Part shown: positions 7,070-15,368 of the stretch, in pieces
Layout: each line of letters starts with the position of its first letter
Position numbering within the stretch: position 1 is the stretch's first letter
Source of the DNA: Candidatus Pacearchaeota archaeon
GTDB lineage: Archaea; Nanobdellota; Nanobdellia; Pacearchaeales; GW2011-AR1
Reading direction: 5' to 3'
DNA length: 47,624 nt
NCBI GenBank assembly: GCA_016188825.1
Contig: JACPHA010000015.1
Coordinates: 1 to 47,624 of the forward strand
Notes under the pieces: model-generated
What the model saw: only the letters and a program-made list of their open reading frames with translations
Databases searched by the model: none
Told to the model about the DNA's origin: nothing
Position numbers and translations under genes: made by a program

Positions 7070-8300
7070 TTGCTTCTCTAATCAAGCGCATTAAATCAAG
7101 GAAAAAATAAACATTATGATAAGTAAAAAATTTATGAGCTAACTTCTTATCACGCAATTTTAAATTATACAATTCCTCTTGCGCATAATTCTTGCAAATC
7201 TTGCAATTGCAATTTTTATCAATCGGTTTTTCGTTGCTTCCTGAATTTTTCAAATTTATTTTATATCTGAATTTATTTTTCTTATTTCCGAATGGAGGAG
7301 AAACATAAGCATAACCAAATCTTGCCATTCTTGTTGGTGTAACGCAATCAAATAAGTCAATCCCTCTTTCTACGCACTCAAATAAATCCTCGACTGTGCC
7401 AACACCAAGCAAGTGTATTGGTTTACCGCCCTTTAAATGCGGCACGACCCAACTAATTATTTCATACATCTCTTTCTTCGATTTTCCTAATGCCCCTCCT
7501 ATTGCATAGCTGTCAAAAGGCAAAGAGGCAATAAACTTCGCACTTCTTTCTCTGAGGTCTTTCCACTCGCTCCCCTGAACAATCCCAACAAGTGCTTGCT
7601 TTGTTTTTCTAGCACTCAGGCATCTCTTAGCCCAGTCATGAGTTCTTTTCAAACTTTTTTCATTATACTTTTTGCTGTGCAATGGTGAAGTGCATTCATC
7701 CAGCACCAAAATAATGTCTGCTCCTAATTTTTCCTGCACTTCAATTGATTTTTCCGGCGACAAAAACTGCAAAGAATCATCGTAAACAGACTTGAATTTA
7801 ACTCCGTTATCAGTAATATCAGCAAAAGATTCTTGTTTTTTCTTTTTATTTTTATAGAGGACTTTGAATAACCTTGAATTTTGTCTTTTTCTTTCAAAGT
7901 CCTTCTTAGAGAGTTTGGGGGTTTTTCTAAACTCTTTATAATCCTCTTTTTTAGGAAAATACAATTTGTTTGTTCCAAATTCTTTCCCTGCCCCAAGAGA
8001 AAAGGCCTGAAAACCACCGCTATCTGTCGCAACAATCCCTTTAAAACCGCCCATAAATTTATGCAAACCACCTTTTTTCTTCACAACATCTGCTCCGGGC
8101 TCCAACATCAAATGATATGTGTTGCAAATAATCATTCTTACATTTAATTCATTTAGCTCATCTAAACTTAAAGTCTTGACTTCTGCTCGCGTAGCAACAG
8201 ACATGAACTCTGGTGTTTCCACGCTCTTGCCATTTATCTCAATCACTCCTGTTCTTGCTTTGCCATCTTGCGCAGTTATTGTAAATTTTAAATTATTCAT
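7023..8300 (-). CDS. tgt: tRNA-guanine transglycosylase, bacterial/eukaryal type
   Basis: Swaps guanine for a 7-deazaguanine base in tRNA. The sequence follows the bacterial Tgt pattern rather than archaeal ArcTGT: ETPEFMSVATRAEVKTL, CNTYHLMLEPG, DSGGFQAFSLG (catalytic Asp about 93), GIVQGS, FDSYAIGGAL, LFDCVTPTRMARFGYAY (nucleophile Asp about 318) and a zinc site CNCKIC plus a later His. There is no C-terminal PUA domain. An extra Lys-rich stretch of about 55 residues (roughly 105-161) follows the DSGGFQ loop. The bacterial type acts at anticodon position 34 to make queuosine, whereas ArcTGT acts at position 15. The ATG at 8300 is preferred because a TATA-like TTTTTAATT lies about 25 bases before it; a TTG seven codons upstream is possible. 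Confidence 0.92.
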   Translation of the reverse strand: MNNLKFTITAQDGKARTGVIEINGKSVETPEFMSVATRAEVKTLSLDELNELNVRMIICNTYHLMLEPGADVVKKKGGLHKFMGGFKGIVATDSGGFQAFSLGAGKEFGTNKLYFPKKEDYKEFRKTPKLSKKDFERKRQNSRLFKVLYKNKKKKQESFADITDNGVKFKSVYDDSLQFLSPEKSIEVQEKLGADIILVLDECTSPLHSKKYNEKSLKRTHDWAKRCLSARKTKQALVGIVQGSEWKDLRERSAKFIASLPFDSYAIGGALGKSKKEMYEIISWVVPHLKGGKPIHLLGVGTVEDLFECVERGIDLFDCVTPTRMARFGYAYVSPPFGNKKNKFRYKINLKNSGSNEKPIDKNCNCKICKNYAQEELYNLKLRDKKLAHKFFTYHNVYFFLDLMRLIREAIRGGKFEELKRKWGI

Positions 8301-8414
8301 ATAAGGATTTAGAAAATTCAATTAAAAAGGTTTGCCAGAGTAGATGTTTTTAACAAAGCATAAAAATGTAAAAGTTTAAATATATTCGTTAGCAATTAAT
8401 ATAGACAATTAAAC

Positions 8415-8672
8415 ATGAAAGAAAAAATAGAGATTGATATTGTTATTTATCCTGAAGGAAAGGGCGCAGATAAAATATATAGCATTAGCTCTATGCAGAT
8501 TCCTAATGTTGTAACGCAAGGGAATACAATAGAAGAAGCCAAAATACGACTAAGAGAAGCGTTGGAGCTTTATTTTGAATCTGCTCCATGGGAACGTGAA
8601 AGATTAATAAAAATAGAAGAGGAAGAAGAAAACAATGCTCCAATGATAAGTAAATTAGTGCTAGTACCTTAG
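8415..8672 (+). CDS. hicB: HicB-like antitoxin
   Basis: 85 residues. It has the HicB strand-helix pattern: an opening strand, a short hairpin, IPNVVTQGNTIEEAKIRLRE, then a helix LELYFES. HicB proteins neutralise the HicA ribonuclease and often repress their own promoter. The C-terminus is short and acidic, with no clear extra DNA-binding domain. Its partner converges from the other strand with 12 bases of overlap. This is unlike the usual co-directional hicAB operon. Confidence 0.8.
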   Translation: MKEKIEIDIVIYPEGKGADKIYSISSMQIPNVVTQGNTIEEAKIRLREALELYFESAPWERERLIKIEEEEENNAPMISKLVLVP

Positions 8673-8909
8673 TAATTCATCCAGTTCTTTAATAACTTCT
8701 TTGGAAACTCCCGCTTCATAACATGCAGATAATAGATTTTGACGCACAATATTACTTGGTTTTTTTATATTTACAAGGACAATCGGTCGCCGTAAAGAAG
8801 GTGTTTTGTTTATGATAATATGGTCGCCAAGCATTCTTTCTATAAAAAATTCCTCTTTTTTCAAGATGTTCACAACTTTTTGTACTACTGGCTTAAGTCG
8901 GTATTTCAT
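8661..8909 (-). CDS. hicA: HicA-like mRNA interferase toxin
   Basis: 82 residues from ATG 8909 (starting MKYRLKPVVQKVVNILKKEE). HicA toxins have a small double-stranded RNA-binding fold with a catalytic His; here GDHIIINK carries it. RPIVLVNIKKPSNIVRQNLL then leads to the last helix. The gene starts 17 bases inside the end of the HNH gene on the same strand and converges on hicB. A longer frame from 8933 would add eight residues and overlap more of the HNH gene. The pair appears intact, unlike the RHH/PIN pair. Confidence 0.8.
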   Translation of the reverse strand: MKYRLKPVVQKVVNILKKEEFFIERMLGDHIIINKTPSLRRPIVLVNIKKPSNIVRQNLLSACYEAGVSKEVIKELDELLRY

Positions 8910-9359
8910 TTTGAGCTTCTGACATACTCCCAAACTTTATTATTTCTAATTCTTCGTAAATAAGTTTCAAATACTTACCCAACACTATTCTTGGAATTTC
9001 GTATTTTCTTTCTAAACCATACCATTCAAATGGGTCTTTATCTCCCTTTTCCAAGTTACATTTTTGACAAGCCAAAACCATGTTGTCCATTGTATCCGGT
9101 CCACCACGACTTTTTGGAATTATGTGTTCCCAATGTAAATTATCTTTTTTACCGCAATAAGCACAACGGTTTTCTTCTTTGACTAAGATTTTATTCTCGC
9201 GAATAATATCTGAAGGATTCATCTTTCCGCCCTTTAATTTCATAAAACAATGCATTACAAAACCATAGTTCTTTCTATTACCGACAGCACTTCCTGCTAT
9301 CAGTTTCGCATATTCCCAATATATAAGTCCCTTACTGTCTGAACATTTTTTGGTGGCAT
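8893..9359 (-). pseudogene. HNH endonuclease with a frameshift in an A6 run
   Basis: The HNH domain is clear: CAYCG, WEHIIPKSRGGPDTMDNMVL, ACQKCNLEKG and a DPFEWYG end. This nuclease core uses two CxxC zinc pairs around the His-Asn-His metal finger; the motif starts WEH. Its frame is open from 9360 and reads KKCSDSKGLIYWEYAKLIAG before the first ATG at 9255. An ATG at 9357-9359 with PPK codons is in another frame, and one extra A in the run at 9346-9351 would join them into MPPKKCSDSKGLIYW. So a one-base deletion, transcriptional slippage or assembly error has split the start. An internal start at 9255 or 9222 would keep the catalytic core. Confidence 0.75.
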
Positions 9360-9382
9360 TTCATCTCGAACTCTCCTCTTCT

Positions 9383-9991
9383 TCACTTCCCCGCCTTATC
9401 AAAATTCTCCTCAACTTTCTCCCAATTCACAACATTCCACCAGTTTTCTATGTATTCATTTCTCCTGTTTTGATATTTCAAATAGTAAGCGTGTTCCCAG
9501 ATATCCAACCCAAGTATAGGAATTTTCCCTTCCATAAGTGGGCTGTCTTGATTTGCGGTGTTCATAATCTCCAATTTTCCATTATTCAAAACAAGCCAAG
9601 CCCAGCCAGAGCCAAATCTTCCCATCGCGGTTTCTGCAAATTTTATCTTAAACTCATCAAAACTGTCAAAACTCTTTTTAATTTCTTTTTCTATTTTCCC
9701 TTGGATTTTATTTTTCTTCGGAGTCATAATCTGCCAGAATAATGTATGATTTGCATGCCCTCCGCCGTGATTCCTAACCGCTGTTCTTATGTCCTCAGGA
9801 ATATTATTTATCCCCCTTAAAAGTTCCCCAACACTTTTTTCCTGCAGCTCCGGATGCTTCTCAAGAGCAGCATTCAACTTGTCAAAATAGGCCTGGTGAT
9901 GTTTTGTATGATGTATCTCCATTGTTTTCGCATCTATATAAGGCTCTAAAGCATCATACTTGTAAGGCAAGGGATGCAGCATGTTTTTCAT
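9383..9991 (-). CDS. sodA: Superoxide dismutase, Mn-type
   Basis: Converts superoxide to oxygen and hydrogen peroxide. The metal ligands are visible: His27 in MEIHHTKHH, His in [11 protein letters not shown], and Asp and His in [16 protein letters not shown]. The outer-sphere signature HGGGHAN together with TANQDSPLM follows the manganese-type pattern rather than the iron type. About 202 residues from ATG 9991, a normal length; an upstream TTG at 10009 would add only basic residues. No export signal, so cytoplasmic. The HNH and hicA genes follow on the same strand. The strong likeness to bacterial MnSOD suggests acquisition by transfer. Confidence 0.95.
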   Translation of the reverse strand: MKNMLHPLPYKYDALEPYIDAKTMEIHHTKHHQAYFDKLNAALEKHPELQEKSVGELLRGINNIPEDIRTAVRNHGGGHANHTLFWQIMTPKKNKIQGKIEKEIKKSFDSFDEFKIKFAETAMGRFGSGWAWLVLNNGKLEIMNTANQDSPLMEGKIPILGLDIWEHAYYLKYQNRRNEYIENWWNVVNWEKVEENFDKAGK

Positions 9992-10086
9992 CTTCTTTTT
10001 AAAACTCAATTAATTATAAATGTTTCTTTTTTATTGGAATTGTACTAACAAAAAAGTATTTATATTTGTTAGCGCTAGCACATTCT

Positions 10087-10485
10087 ATGATCGGTGATTA
10101 TTATAGGAGCGGAATTGGAAGAATATCAGATTTACCGGAGGCACACGACTTAGTAGAAAGGTATAGATTAATAATGACAGAGTACGAGGCGGTGCTTGAT
10201 AAAAGGATGTTCGCAGGCACAAGTACTGACAGCAACAATATGACTAACAGAGATGCAAAGCAGTATTATCCGCCAACTATGCGCCTCCCGTTTCTGTATA
10301 AAGATTGGTATAGGAATAATCGATACAGGGACACATATAGTGACTCCGCCTCGTGGTCACACGGTCCCCGGGGATATGCTGCCCCAAACCCTAGGCCTTC
10401 GCGTGATTACAACAGGAAATACCGTCTAGCTGAGGACCAAACTCCTGGACAGTTGGAGAACGATTTCTTCCCACGACTTGCATAA
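10087..10485 (+). CDS. Hypothetical protein with atypical composition
   Basis: 132 residues from ATG 10087; a TTG at 10066 would add seven. Not recognised. The first 50 residues are probably helical (AHDLVERYRLIMTEYEAVLD); the rest is low in hydrophobics and rich in Arg, Tyr, Pro and Ser (YKDWYRNNRYRDTYSDSASW). A TATA-like TATTTATATT about 30 bases upstream would give a near-leaderless message. Its codons use far more G and C than the neighbours (for example CGGTCCCCGGGG), which suggests a foreign origin. It may be an RNA-binding or disordered protein, but this is a guess. Confidence 0.5.
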   Translation: MIGDYYRSGIGRISDLPEAHDLVERYRLIMTEYEAVLDKRMFAGTSTDSNNMTNRDAKQYYPPTMRLPFLYKDWYRNNRYRDTYSDSASWSHGPRGYAAPNPRPSRDYNRKYRLAEDQTPGQLENDFFPRLA

Positions 10486-10581
10486 AAAGGATGTCTATAA
10501 TTATCAAAAATGGTATTTTATTATTGGTCATTAAATTAAAAAAATGTGAGAGTTATTAAATCTAATCTTTTTCCTTAATTT

Positions 10582-11577
10582 TTATCCGGCGCTTTCCAAC
10601 TCTGCATCAATAATCTGCTTGAAAACATCAAAGGGCAAAGCCCCGCTTACCGATTTTCCGTTAATCACAAAATATGGCGTTCCTGTTCCACCGGCAGCCT
10701 GTGCATCAGCAGCATCCTCGTCAACTTCATCTCCATATTTCTGCATGTCATAACATTGTGCGATATTATATCCTAATTCTGTCGCCCATTTCTTCAAATT
10801 ATCAGAACTCAGGTCCTGCTGATTCTCAAAAATCTTGTCATGCATCTTAAAGTAAGCACTGTCGCCGCCTTTCTCTCTAACGCACTCAGCTGCAATTGCC
10901 GCTGGTCTTGCCATAGGATGTATGTTTTCCAATGGAAAATCTCTATAAACCAATTTGACTTTTCCTGTGTCAATAAATTCTTTTTTTATCAAAGGCAAAG
11001 TTTCACTCCAGAACCTGGCGCAGAAGGGACATTGATAATCAGAAAATTCTATAATTGTGACTTTTGCATTCTTGTTTCCAAGAACAGCATCATCGTCTTC
11101 GCTGACTTCAACATTTTCATTCTCAATAAACTCGTTCTCTGTATCGTCGTTGTTACCATCAGAAGCAAAAGCCTCTTCTATCGGCACAGGTTTTCCACTT
11201 ACTATATACTTTCCATCCAACGTAATATAAATCGGCACGCTTTGTCCCAAGTAATTAACCACAACTCTATAAAATTGCCCCTCTTGCTCAATAGAATCAA
11301 GCGTCACTTGGCTCTGCAATGCTGGATTTCCATTAATATAAGAAACAAGAGTATTTCCTACTTCCTCTTTATCTGAAACACTAATTCCTGGTCCTCTCGC
11401 TCCAACAATTATAAAAACAATCAAAGCAATCGCCAAAACAAAAGTAGAAATTACCCACGGATTTTCCCTCAGCTTATTAAGATACTTCCCGATTGGAATT
11501 TCAATAGTGTCATCCTTCTTGTGCGTCTTATGATGTTTTGCCTTTGTTGTTTCTTTTTCTGTTTTCTCTTCTTCCAT
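10582..11577 (-). CDS. Membrane-anchored DsbA-family disulfide oxidoreductase
   Basis: 331 residues. A Lys/His-rich cytoplasmic N-terminus is followed by one membrane helix (about 42-60), a PepSY-like or linker domain (70-135), an acidic spacer, and a DsbA-type thioredoxin domain with FSDYQCPFCARFW (CPFC, 183-186) and cis-Pro in TGTPYFVING. Helix-inserted DsbA/thioredoxin proteins of this kind catalyse disulfide formation or isomerisation outside the membrane. Several cysteine-rich secreted proteins in this window could be substrates. Only the C-terminal tail of a second copy survives at 2657-2773. The gene is monocistronic. Confidence 0.9.
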   Translation of the reverse strand: MEEEKTEKETTKAKHHKTHKKDDTIEIPIGKYLNKLRENPWVISTFVLAIALIVFIIVGARGPGISVSDKEEVGNTLVSYINGNPALQSQVTLDSIEQEGQFYRVVVNYLGQSVPIYITLDGKYIVSGKPVPIEEAFASDGNNDDTENEFIENENVEVSEDDDAVLGNKNAKVTIIEFSDYQCPFCARFWSETLPLIKKEFIDTGKVKLVYRDFPLENIHPMARPAAIAAECVREKGGDSAYFKMHDKIFENQQDLSSDNLKKWATELGYNIAQCYDMQKYGDEVDEDAADAQAAGGTGTPYFVINGKSVSGALPFDVFKQIIDAELESAG

Positions 11578-11610
11578 CTTCTCTTACAATAAAAACACTT
11601 TAAAAATCTT

Positions 11611-11829
11611 TTGATAGAACATCCAAGAAGATACAAAAAACATTATCACAAAAGAAGCAATGTTGAATCGACGAACATGAGCAAGAAAATACTGCACGGA
11701 GAAAAAGTTTATTCAAAATTGTCCTCTGCAAGGATTAACGAAGAAACTCTGAGATGGGTAAATCATAATATTAATGTTCTAAACGGAGCAAAACATGAAT
11801 GGAATATTATTCCTAAATTCATACAGTAG
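11611..11829 (+). pseudogene. C-terminal remnant of a DDE (IS4/IS5-like) transposase
   Basis: The frame (TTG start only) encodes YHKRSNVESTNMSKKI, GEKVYSKLSSARINEETLRW and NHNINVL. This matches the end of IS4/IS5-type transposases, where RSNVE carries the catalytic Glu, followed by a K/R-rich helix, an 'INE..L' helix and 'HN..VL'. The remaining three quarters of the gene and both element ends are absent, so it is a fossil insertion. It sits within the promoter side of the membrane DsbA gene, starting 34 bases from its ATG. Confidence 0.65.
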
Positions 11830-11993
11830 ATTTACACATAGCCGATAAGTTCAAATTATTTTTTCTTTGAAAGACTTAAAAAAGAGATAATTTTCTCCTT
11901 CTTCATTTTCTTAATATCTGTAAAATAACATTTAACCGACGCATATAAGTAAATTGATAGTCTGTTTTAATATTTTCTCTTAAAAATAAAACT

Positions 11994-12345
11994 TCAAATC
12001 AACTTTACCGCCTCTTTCAATAACCTTTCAAATTCCTTTTCATCAATATCTTCTTTGTTTCCTATTTTAATATGCCTCAAGTTTATTCCTGTTCCCTCTA
12101 ACAATCTTGATTTTAACTTTGCTCCAATAAAAAATCCAAAATCAATGTGGTTTTTATAAAAAAGAACCCAAACAAAATTCTTACCATTCAAAAGATAAGT
12201 TATGTTGCCCCATTTCACTGTTTCCGCCGCTTCTGGAAAATTCTTTTTAATTAGTCCTAAGACTTTCTGCAATTTCTTTCTTCCAGTGTTCTAACTTATT
12301 GATTATTTCATCAGTGTTTTTTCCTTTAACTTTATTCTTTTCCAT
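11994..12345 (-). pseudogene. DUF1801 (YdhG-like) protein, frameshifted
   Basis: From ATG 12345 the frame encodes MEKNKVKGKNTDEIINKLEH, WKKEIAESLRTN, then TAA at 12247. One base out of phase, the rest follows: LIKKNFPEAAETVKWGNITY, FVWVLFYKNHIDFGFF and a C-terminal helix ending at 11994. Removing one A near 12258 would join these as AESLRLIKKNFPEA and give a normal DUF1801 protein of about 116 residues. DUF1801 proteins are small and poorly understood; some have been proposed as iron chaperones. The 193-bp R1 element ends 25 bases before this ATG and may have replaced the promoter. Confidence 0.72.
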
Positions 12346-12369
12346 ATAGAATAACTAATATAAGAATTA

Positions 12370-12562
12370 GGTGATTATAGCATTTTAGCACTAATCAAAA
12401 ACATTAAAACAAAAAATAATGCATTAATACGCCCTAAAAAACCAGTTTACATTACAGATAATTGTCAGACATTAATTAATTCTAAAAACCCTGTTTATTA
12501 TAATTATAAGGGCTATTATCAGTGATCAGTTAAAAAGTTGGTGCTGATTTCCACTAATCACC
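12370..12562. mobile_element. R1 copy A: 193-bp MITE-like element
   Basis: The ends are perfect 8-bp inverted repeats (GGTGATTA at 12370-12377, TAATCACC at 12555-12562), continuing imperfectly through a shared AGCACYAA. Both sides are flanked by AAGAATTA (12362-12369 and 12563-12570), an 8-bp target duplication. The element has no coding capacity, so it must be moved in trans. IS6- and IS1595-type elements make 8-bp duplications, so the IS6-like transposase at the left end is one candidate. Related sequences occur at 18381, 47355 and 47559. Confidence 0.8.
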
Positions 12563-12600
12563 AAGAATTAATAAGGCTTTTGAAAACAGAAGCGATAAAA

Positions 12601-13092
12601 TCATTTTCTTCTATTCAATATATAATAAAATCGCGCTTCATTACGTCCTAATCTTCCACTACTGCCTTGACAAAGCGGTAACTCACCGCATCTTATCCGT
12701 CCTCTAAAATCCAATCCAAGTTGCTCACCATTGCATAATCTATCCAAAACACCATTTCTAACATCTCGCTCAAAATTTTCCCTGTATCTTTCGAAATATT
12801 TATCAACCTGAACCTTAATCCTCTCAAGAGCAAATCTAAGACAGCGTGCATCGTATTTTTTTGAATTTATTGAAAAATACTTATTTCCAACTAAAATCTC
12901 TCCAATTCCCAACTCTAACAAAATTGCTCTTTTTTCGTCAAATTGAACATTGTCGCTCATATCGAGTTGACCCAGTCTTTTCCTTAAACCGGTGATATCA
13001 TTCCCCTGAGAATCTTTTCTGTCTATTAATTTAAAATAAAAATCAACAAAATAATCTTTTCTAACCTTTCCATTTCTGCCTCTTTTATACAT
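12601..13092 (-). CDS. Hypothetical basic protein
   Basis: 163 residues, not recognised. It is strongly basic and Arg/Tyr-rich at both ends (start MYKRGRNGKVRKDYFVDFYF; end NEARFYYILNRRK), with a helical middle (YDARCLRFALERIKVQVDKY). Three cysteines occur. The composition would suit nucleic-acid binding, but no motif supports this. It diverges from the proteasome-like gene with 50 bases between starts, so the two probably share a compact AT-rich promoter region. Confidence 0.55.
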   Translation of the reverse strand: MYKRGRNGKVRKDYFVDFYFKLIDRKDSQGNDITGLRKRLGQLDMSDNVQFDEKRAILLELGIGEILVGNKYFSINSKKYDARCLRFALERIKVQVDKYFERYRENFERDVRNGVLDRLCNGEQLGLDFRGRIRCGELPLCQGSSGRLGRNEARFYYILNRRK

Positions 13093-13142
13093 ATATTCTC
13101 TAATACCAACATTTATTTAAATTATTCTAAACCTTAAAGATT

Positions 13143-13940
13143 ATGACAACAATTATTGGTTTAAAAACAAACTATGAAGCCAACAGCATAATTATTGTTT
13201 CTGACAGACAGAAATGCAGGTATGAAGGAGATAAATTAATTGCGAAAGAGCCAGTAAAAAAAATATACTCTGGAAAATCCTGGTCAATGGCTGATGACGG
13301 CGGCGATGACGATGAAGTAATTGACTTCTACCACACATTACAAGGAAGAAGTGCAAAACAAGATAAACAATTTGACCAAGTGGACCTGCAAGAAAGAACA
13401 AAATCTATGATTGAGAAAGTAATAAAAGAAAGTTTTTTTGCAGAAGTCAGGGATTTAAACACCAAATTAATGAAAAATGGCGCTGATTTGGACCAAACTC
13501 ATTCTTTTATATTTGCAACAACCCATCCCGAACTGGGACTCTGGCTCATAGACCCCTTCGGAAATTTGCATAAGCCACATGAACAAAATCATTTTCAATA
13601 CATAGCAATTGGCAGTGGCAAAGAGGAAGCGGAAAAATATATTGATTCTTTAATAAATGGAGAAAAAGTTGATAGAGAAAAAATAACTACAAGACGAGGC
13701 ATAAAAATAGCAAAAGAAACAATTGCCGAAGCAGAGAAAGATGCCTTCACGGGTTTAGGCTATGACCTTGTTATTTTAAACCAGCAAAAATGGGTTAAAG
13801 AATGGGGAAAGAAAATAAGAAACGATATGAAAAAAGCTGAAGAAATGTCCTTAGAATCAATTGCAAACGAATATGAGCCTCCAGAAATTGAAGAAAAAGA
13901 AGAATTACTTCAGAAAGAACAAGAACCAAGGGCAGCATAA
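13143..13940 (+). CDS. Proteasome beta-like Ntn-hydrolase
   Basis: 265 residues. The N-terminus MTTIIGLKT, followed by SIIIVSDRQ, is the proteasome beta/HslV pattern: a threonine right after Met, strands, then Asp in SDRQ. A Lys a little further on (KCRYEGDKLIAKEPVKKIY) would supply the third catalytic residue. Removal of Met alone would expose Thr without a propeptide. Several extra residues sit between the two strands, and the C-terminal tail (from about 235) is acidic and Glu-rich. I recall such proteins as conserved in DPANN genomes; whether they assemble with an alpha ring is unknown. It is 55 bases before the HerA-like ATPase gene on the same strand. Confidence 0.7.
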   Translation: MTTIIGLKTNYEANSIIIVSDRQKCRYEGDKLIAKEPVKKIYSGKSWSMADDGGDDDEVIDFYHTLQGRSAKQDKQFDQVDLQERTKSMIEKVIKESFFAEVRDLNTKLMKNGADLDQTHSFIFATTHPELGLWLIDPFGNLHKPHEQNHFQYIAIGSGKEEAEKYIDSLINGEKVDREKITTRRGIKIAKETIAEAEKDAFTGLGYDLVILNQQKWVKEWGKKIRNDMKKAEEMSLESIANEYEPPEIEEKEELLQKEQEPRAA

Positions 13941-13995
13941 TCGCTTTGGAAATCTTTAATAAACACCTCTTATTTCTATTAATATAAAAAAGAAA

Positions 13996-15306
13996 ATGAC
14001 TTATGAAATAATCCTCGGCAGAGATCCCGCAGACAAAGAAAAATTCGGAAACAAGGGTTTAATTTATCTCGGAAAAGGCTATGTGAAAATGGGTAATTAC
14101 ACTTCCCTGTCAAATAAAATTTTCATGGATGTTGCAAGAAGTCATGTTATTCTTGTGGCTGGAAAAAGAGGCTCGGGAAAAAGTTATACTCTGGCAACAA
14201 TAGCAGAAGAAATCTCAAATCTTGACGATGAAGCATCAAGAAACCTCTCCTCATTAATTTTCGACACAATGGGAATTTTCTGGACAATGAAATTCAAAAA
14301 TGAAAAAGATAAAGAGCTGCTTGACGAATGGGAATTAAAAGCAAAAAACCTTCCAGTCAAGGTTTTCATCCCGTTTGGCAAAGAAGAAGAATACAGGAAA
14401 AAATCAATTCCTTTTGATGCGACATTTGCCTTAAAGCCAAGCGAGCTGGAAGCAGAAGACTGGATAACTTTATTTAATTTAGAATTAACTTCTCCCGCAG
14501 GAGTTTTAATAGAAAAAACAATTACAAAATTAAAAGATTCAAAAAAAGATTTCACAATAAATCTAATTCTGCAAGAAATTGAAAAAGACCACAAATCAAG
14601 CAATGAAACAAAAGAAATTGCTTTCGCATTATTTTCCGCAGCAGAAACCTGGGGAATTTTTTCAAAAACAAATGAAGGAACAGAAATCTCGGATTTAACA
14701 ACTCCGAAAACCACAACCGTCTTGGATATTTCAGTCTATAGCTCAATAGGAGCATTCAACATTCGCGCCCTGATTATCAGCCTAATCTCAAGAAAAATTT
14801 TCAGATCACGCATGGACGCAAGAAAAAAAGAAGAGCTTGAAGCAATTCAGCATGGGCAAGATTATCTCTCTTATAAAACTCAAAGAAAACAGCCACTTGT
14901 CTGGATTTTTATTGATGAAGCACACGAATTTTTAACAAGAGAAGGAAAAACTCCTGCAACAGATGCTCTTGTTCAACTTTTAAGAGAGGGTCGCCAGCCA
15001 GGAATTTCCCTTGTTCTTGCAACGCAGCAACCAGGGCAAATCCACAAAGACGTAATGACACAGTCAGATATTGTAATTTCACACAGGCTGACAGCAAAGC
15101 CAGACATTGAATCATTAAACGACATAATGCAAACCTATTTGCCGAAAAACATAAAACAGCACATTGATGAAATGCCTGCCTTAAAGGGCTCTGCAATTGT
15201 TCTCGACGACAATTCAGAAAGAATTTATCCCATTCGTGTCCGTCCAAGGTTCACATGGCACGGCGGCGAAGCCCCTGCGGCTGTAAAGGCCGAGGTAAAA
15301 TTCTGA
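13996..15306 (+). CDS. HerA-like ATPase (HerA/FtsK superfamily)
   Basis: 436 residues. Walker A GKRGSGKS (56-63), Walker B VWIFIDEAHEF, ATQQPGQIHKD sensor region and a C-terminal R-x-RPRF segment. HerA-type hexamers translocate DNA and usually act with the NurA nuclease in end resection. No nurA is visible nearby, and the N-terminal HAS barrel is short, so this could be the stand-alone archaeal paralogue commonly called a 'DUF853/HerA-like' ATPase. It probably shares a transcript with the preceding hydrolase gene. Secure as superfamily, less so as true HerA. Confidence 0.85.
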   Translation: MTYEIILGRDPADKEKFGNKGLIYLGKGYVKMGNYTSLSNKIFMDVARSHVILVAGKRGSGKSYTLATIAEEISNLDDEASRNLSSLIFDTMGIFWTMKFKNEKDKELLDEWELKAKNLPVKVFIPFGKEEEYRKKSIPFDATFALKPSELEAEDWITLFNLELTSPAGVLIEKTITKLKDSKKDFTINLILQEIEKDHKSSNETKEIAFALFSAAETWGIFSKTNEGTEISDLTTPKTTTVLDISVYSSIGAFNIRALIISLISRKIFRSRMDARKKEELEAIQHGQDYLSYKTQRKQPLVWIFIDEAHEFLTREGKTPATDALVQLLREGRQPGISLVLATQQPGQIHKDVMTQSDIVISHRLTAKPDIESLNDIMQTYLPKNIKQHIDEMPALKGSAIVLDDNSERIYPIRVRPRFTWHGGEAPAAVKAEVKF

Positions 15307-15368
15307 CTGTATCTTACAAGTAACAACAAAATCGAAAGGTTTAAAAAGGATTTTTGGCTCTTTATTAT

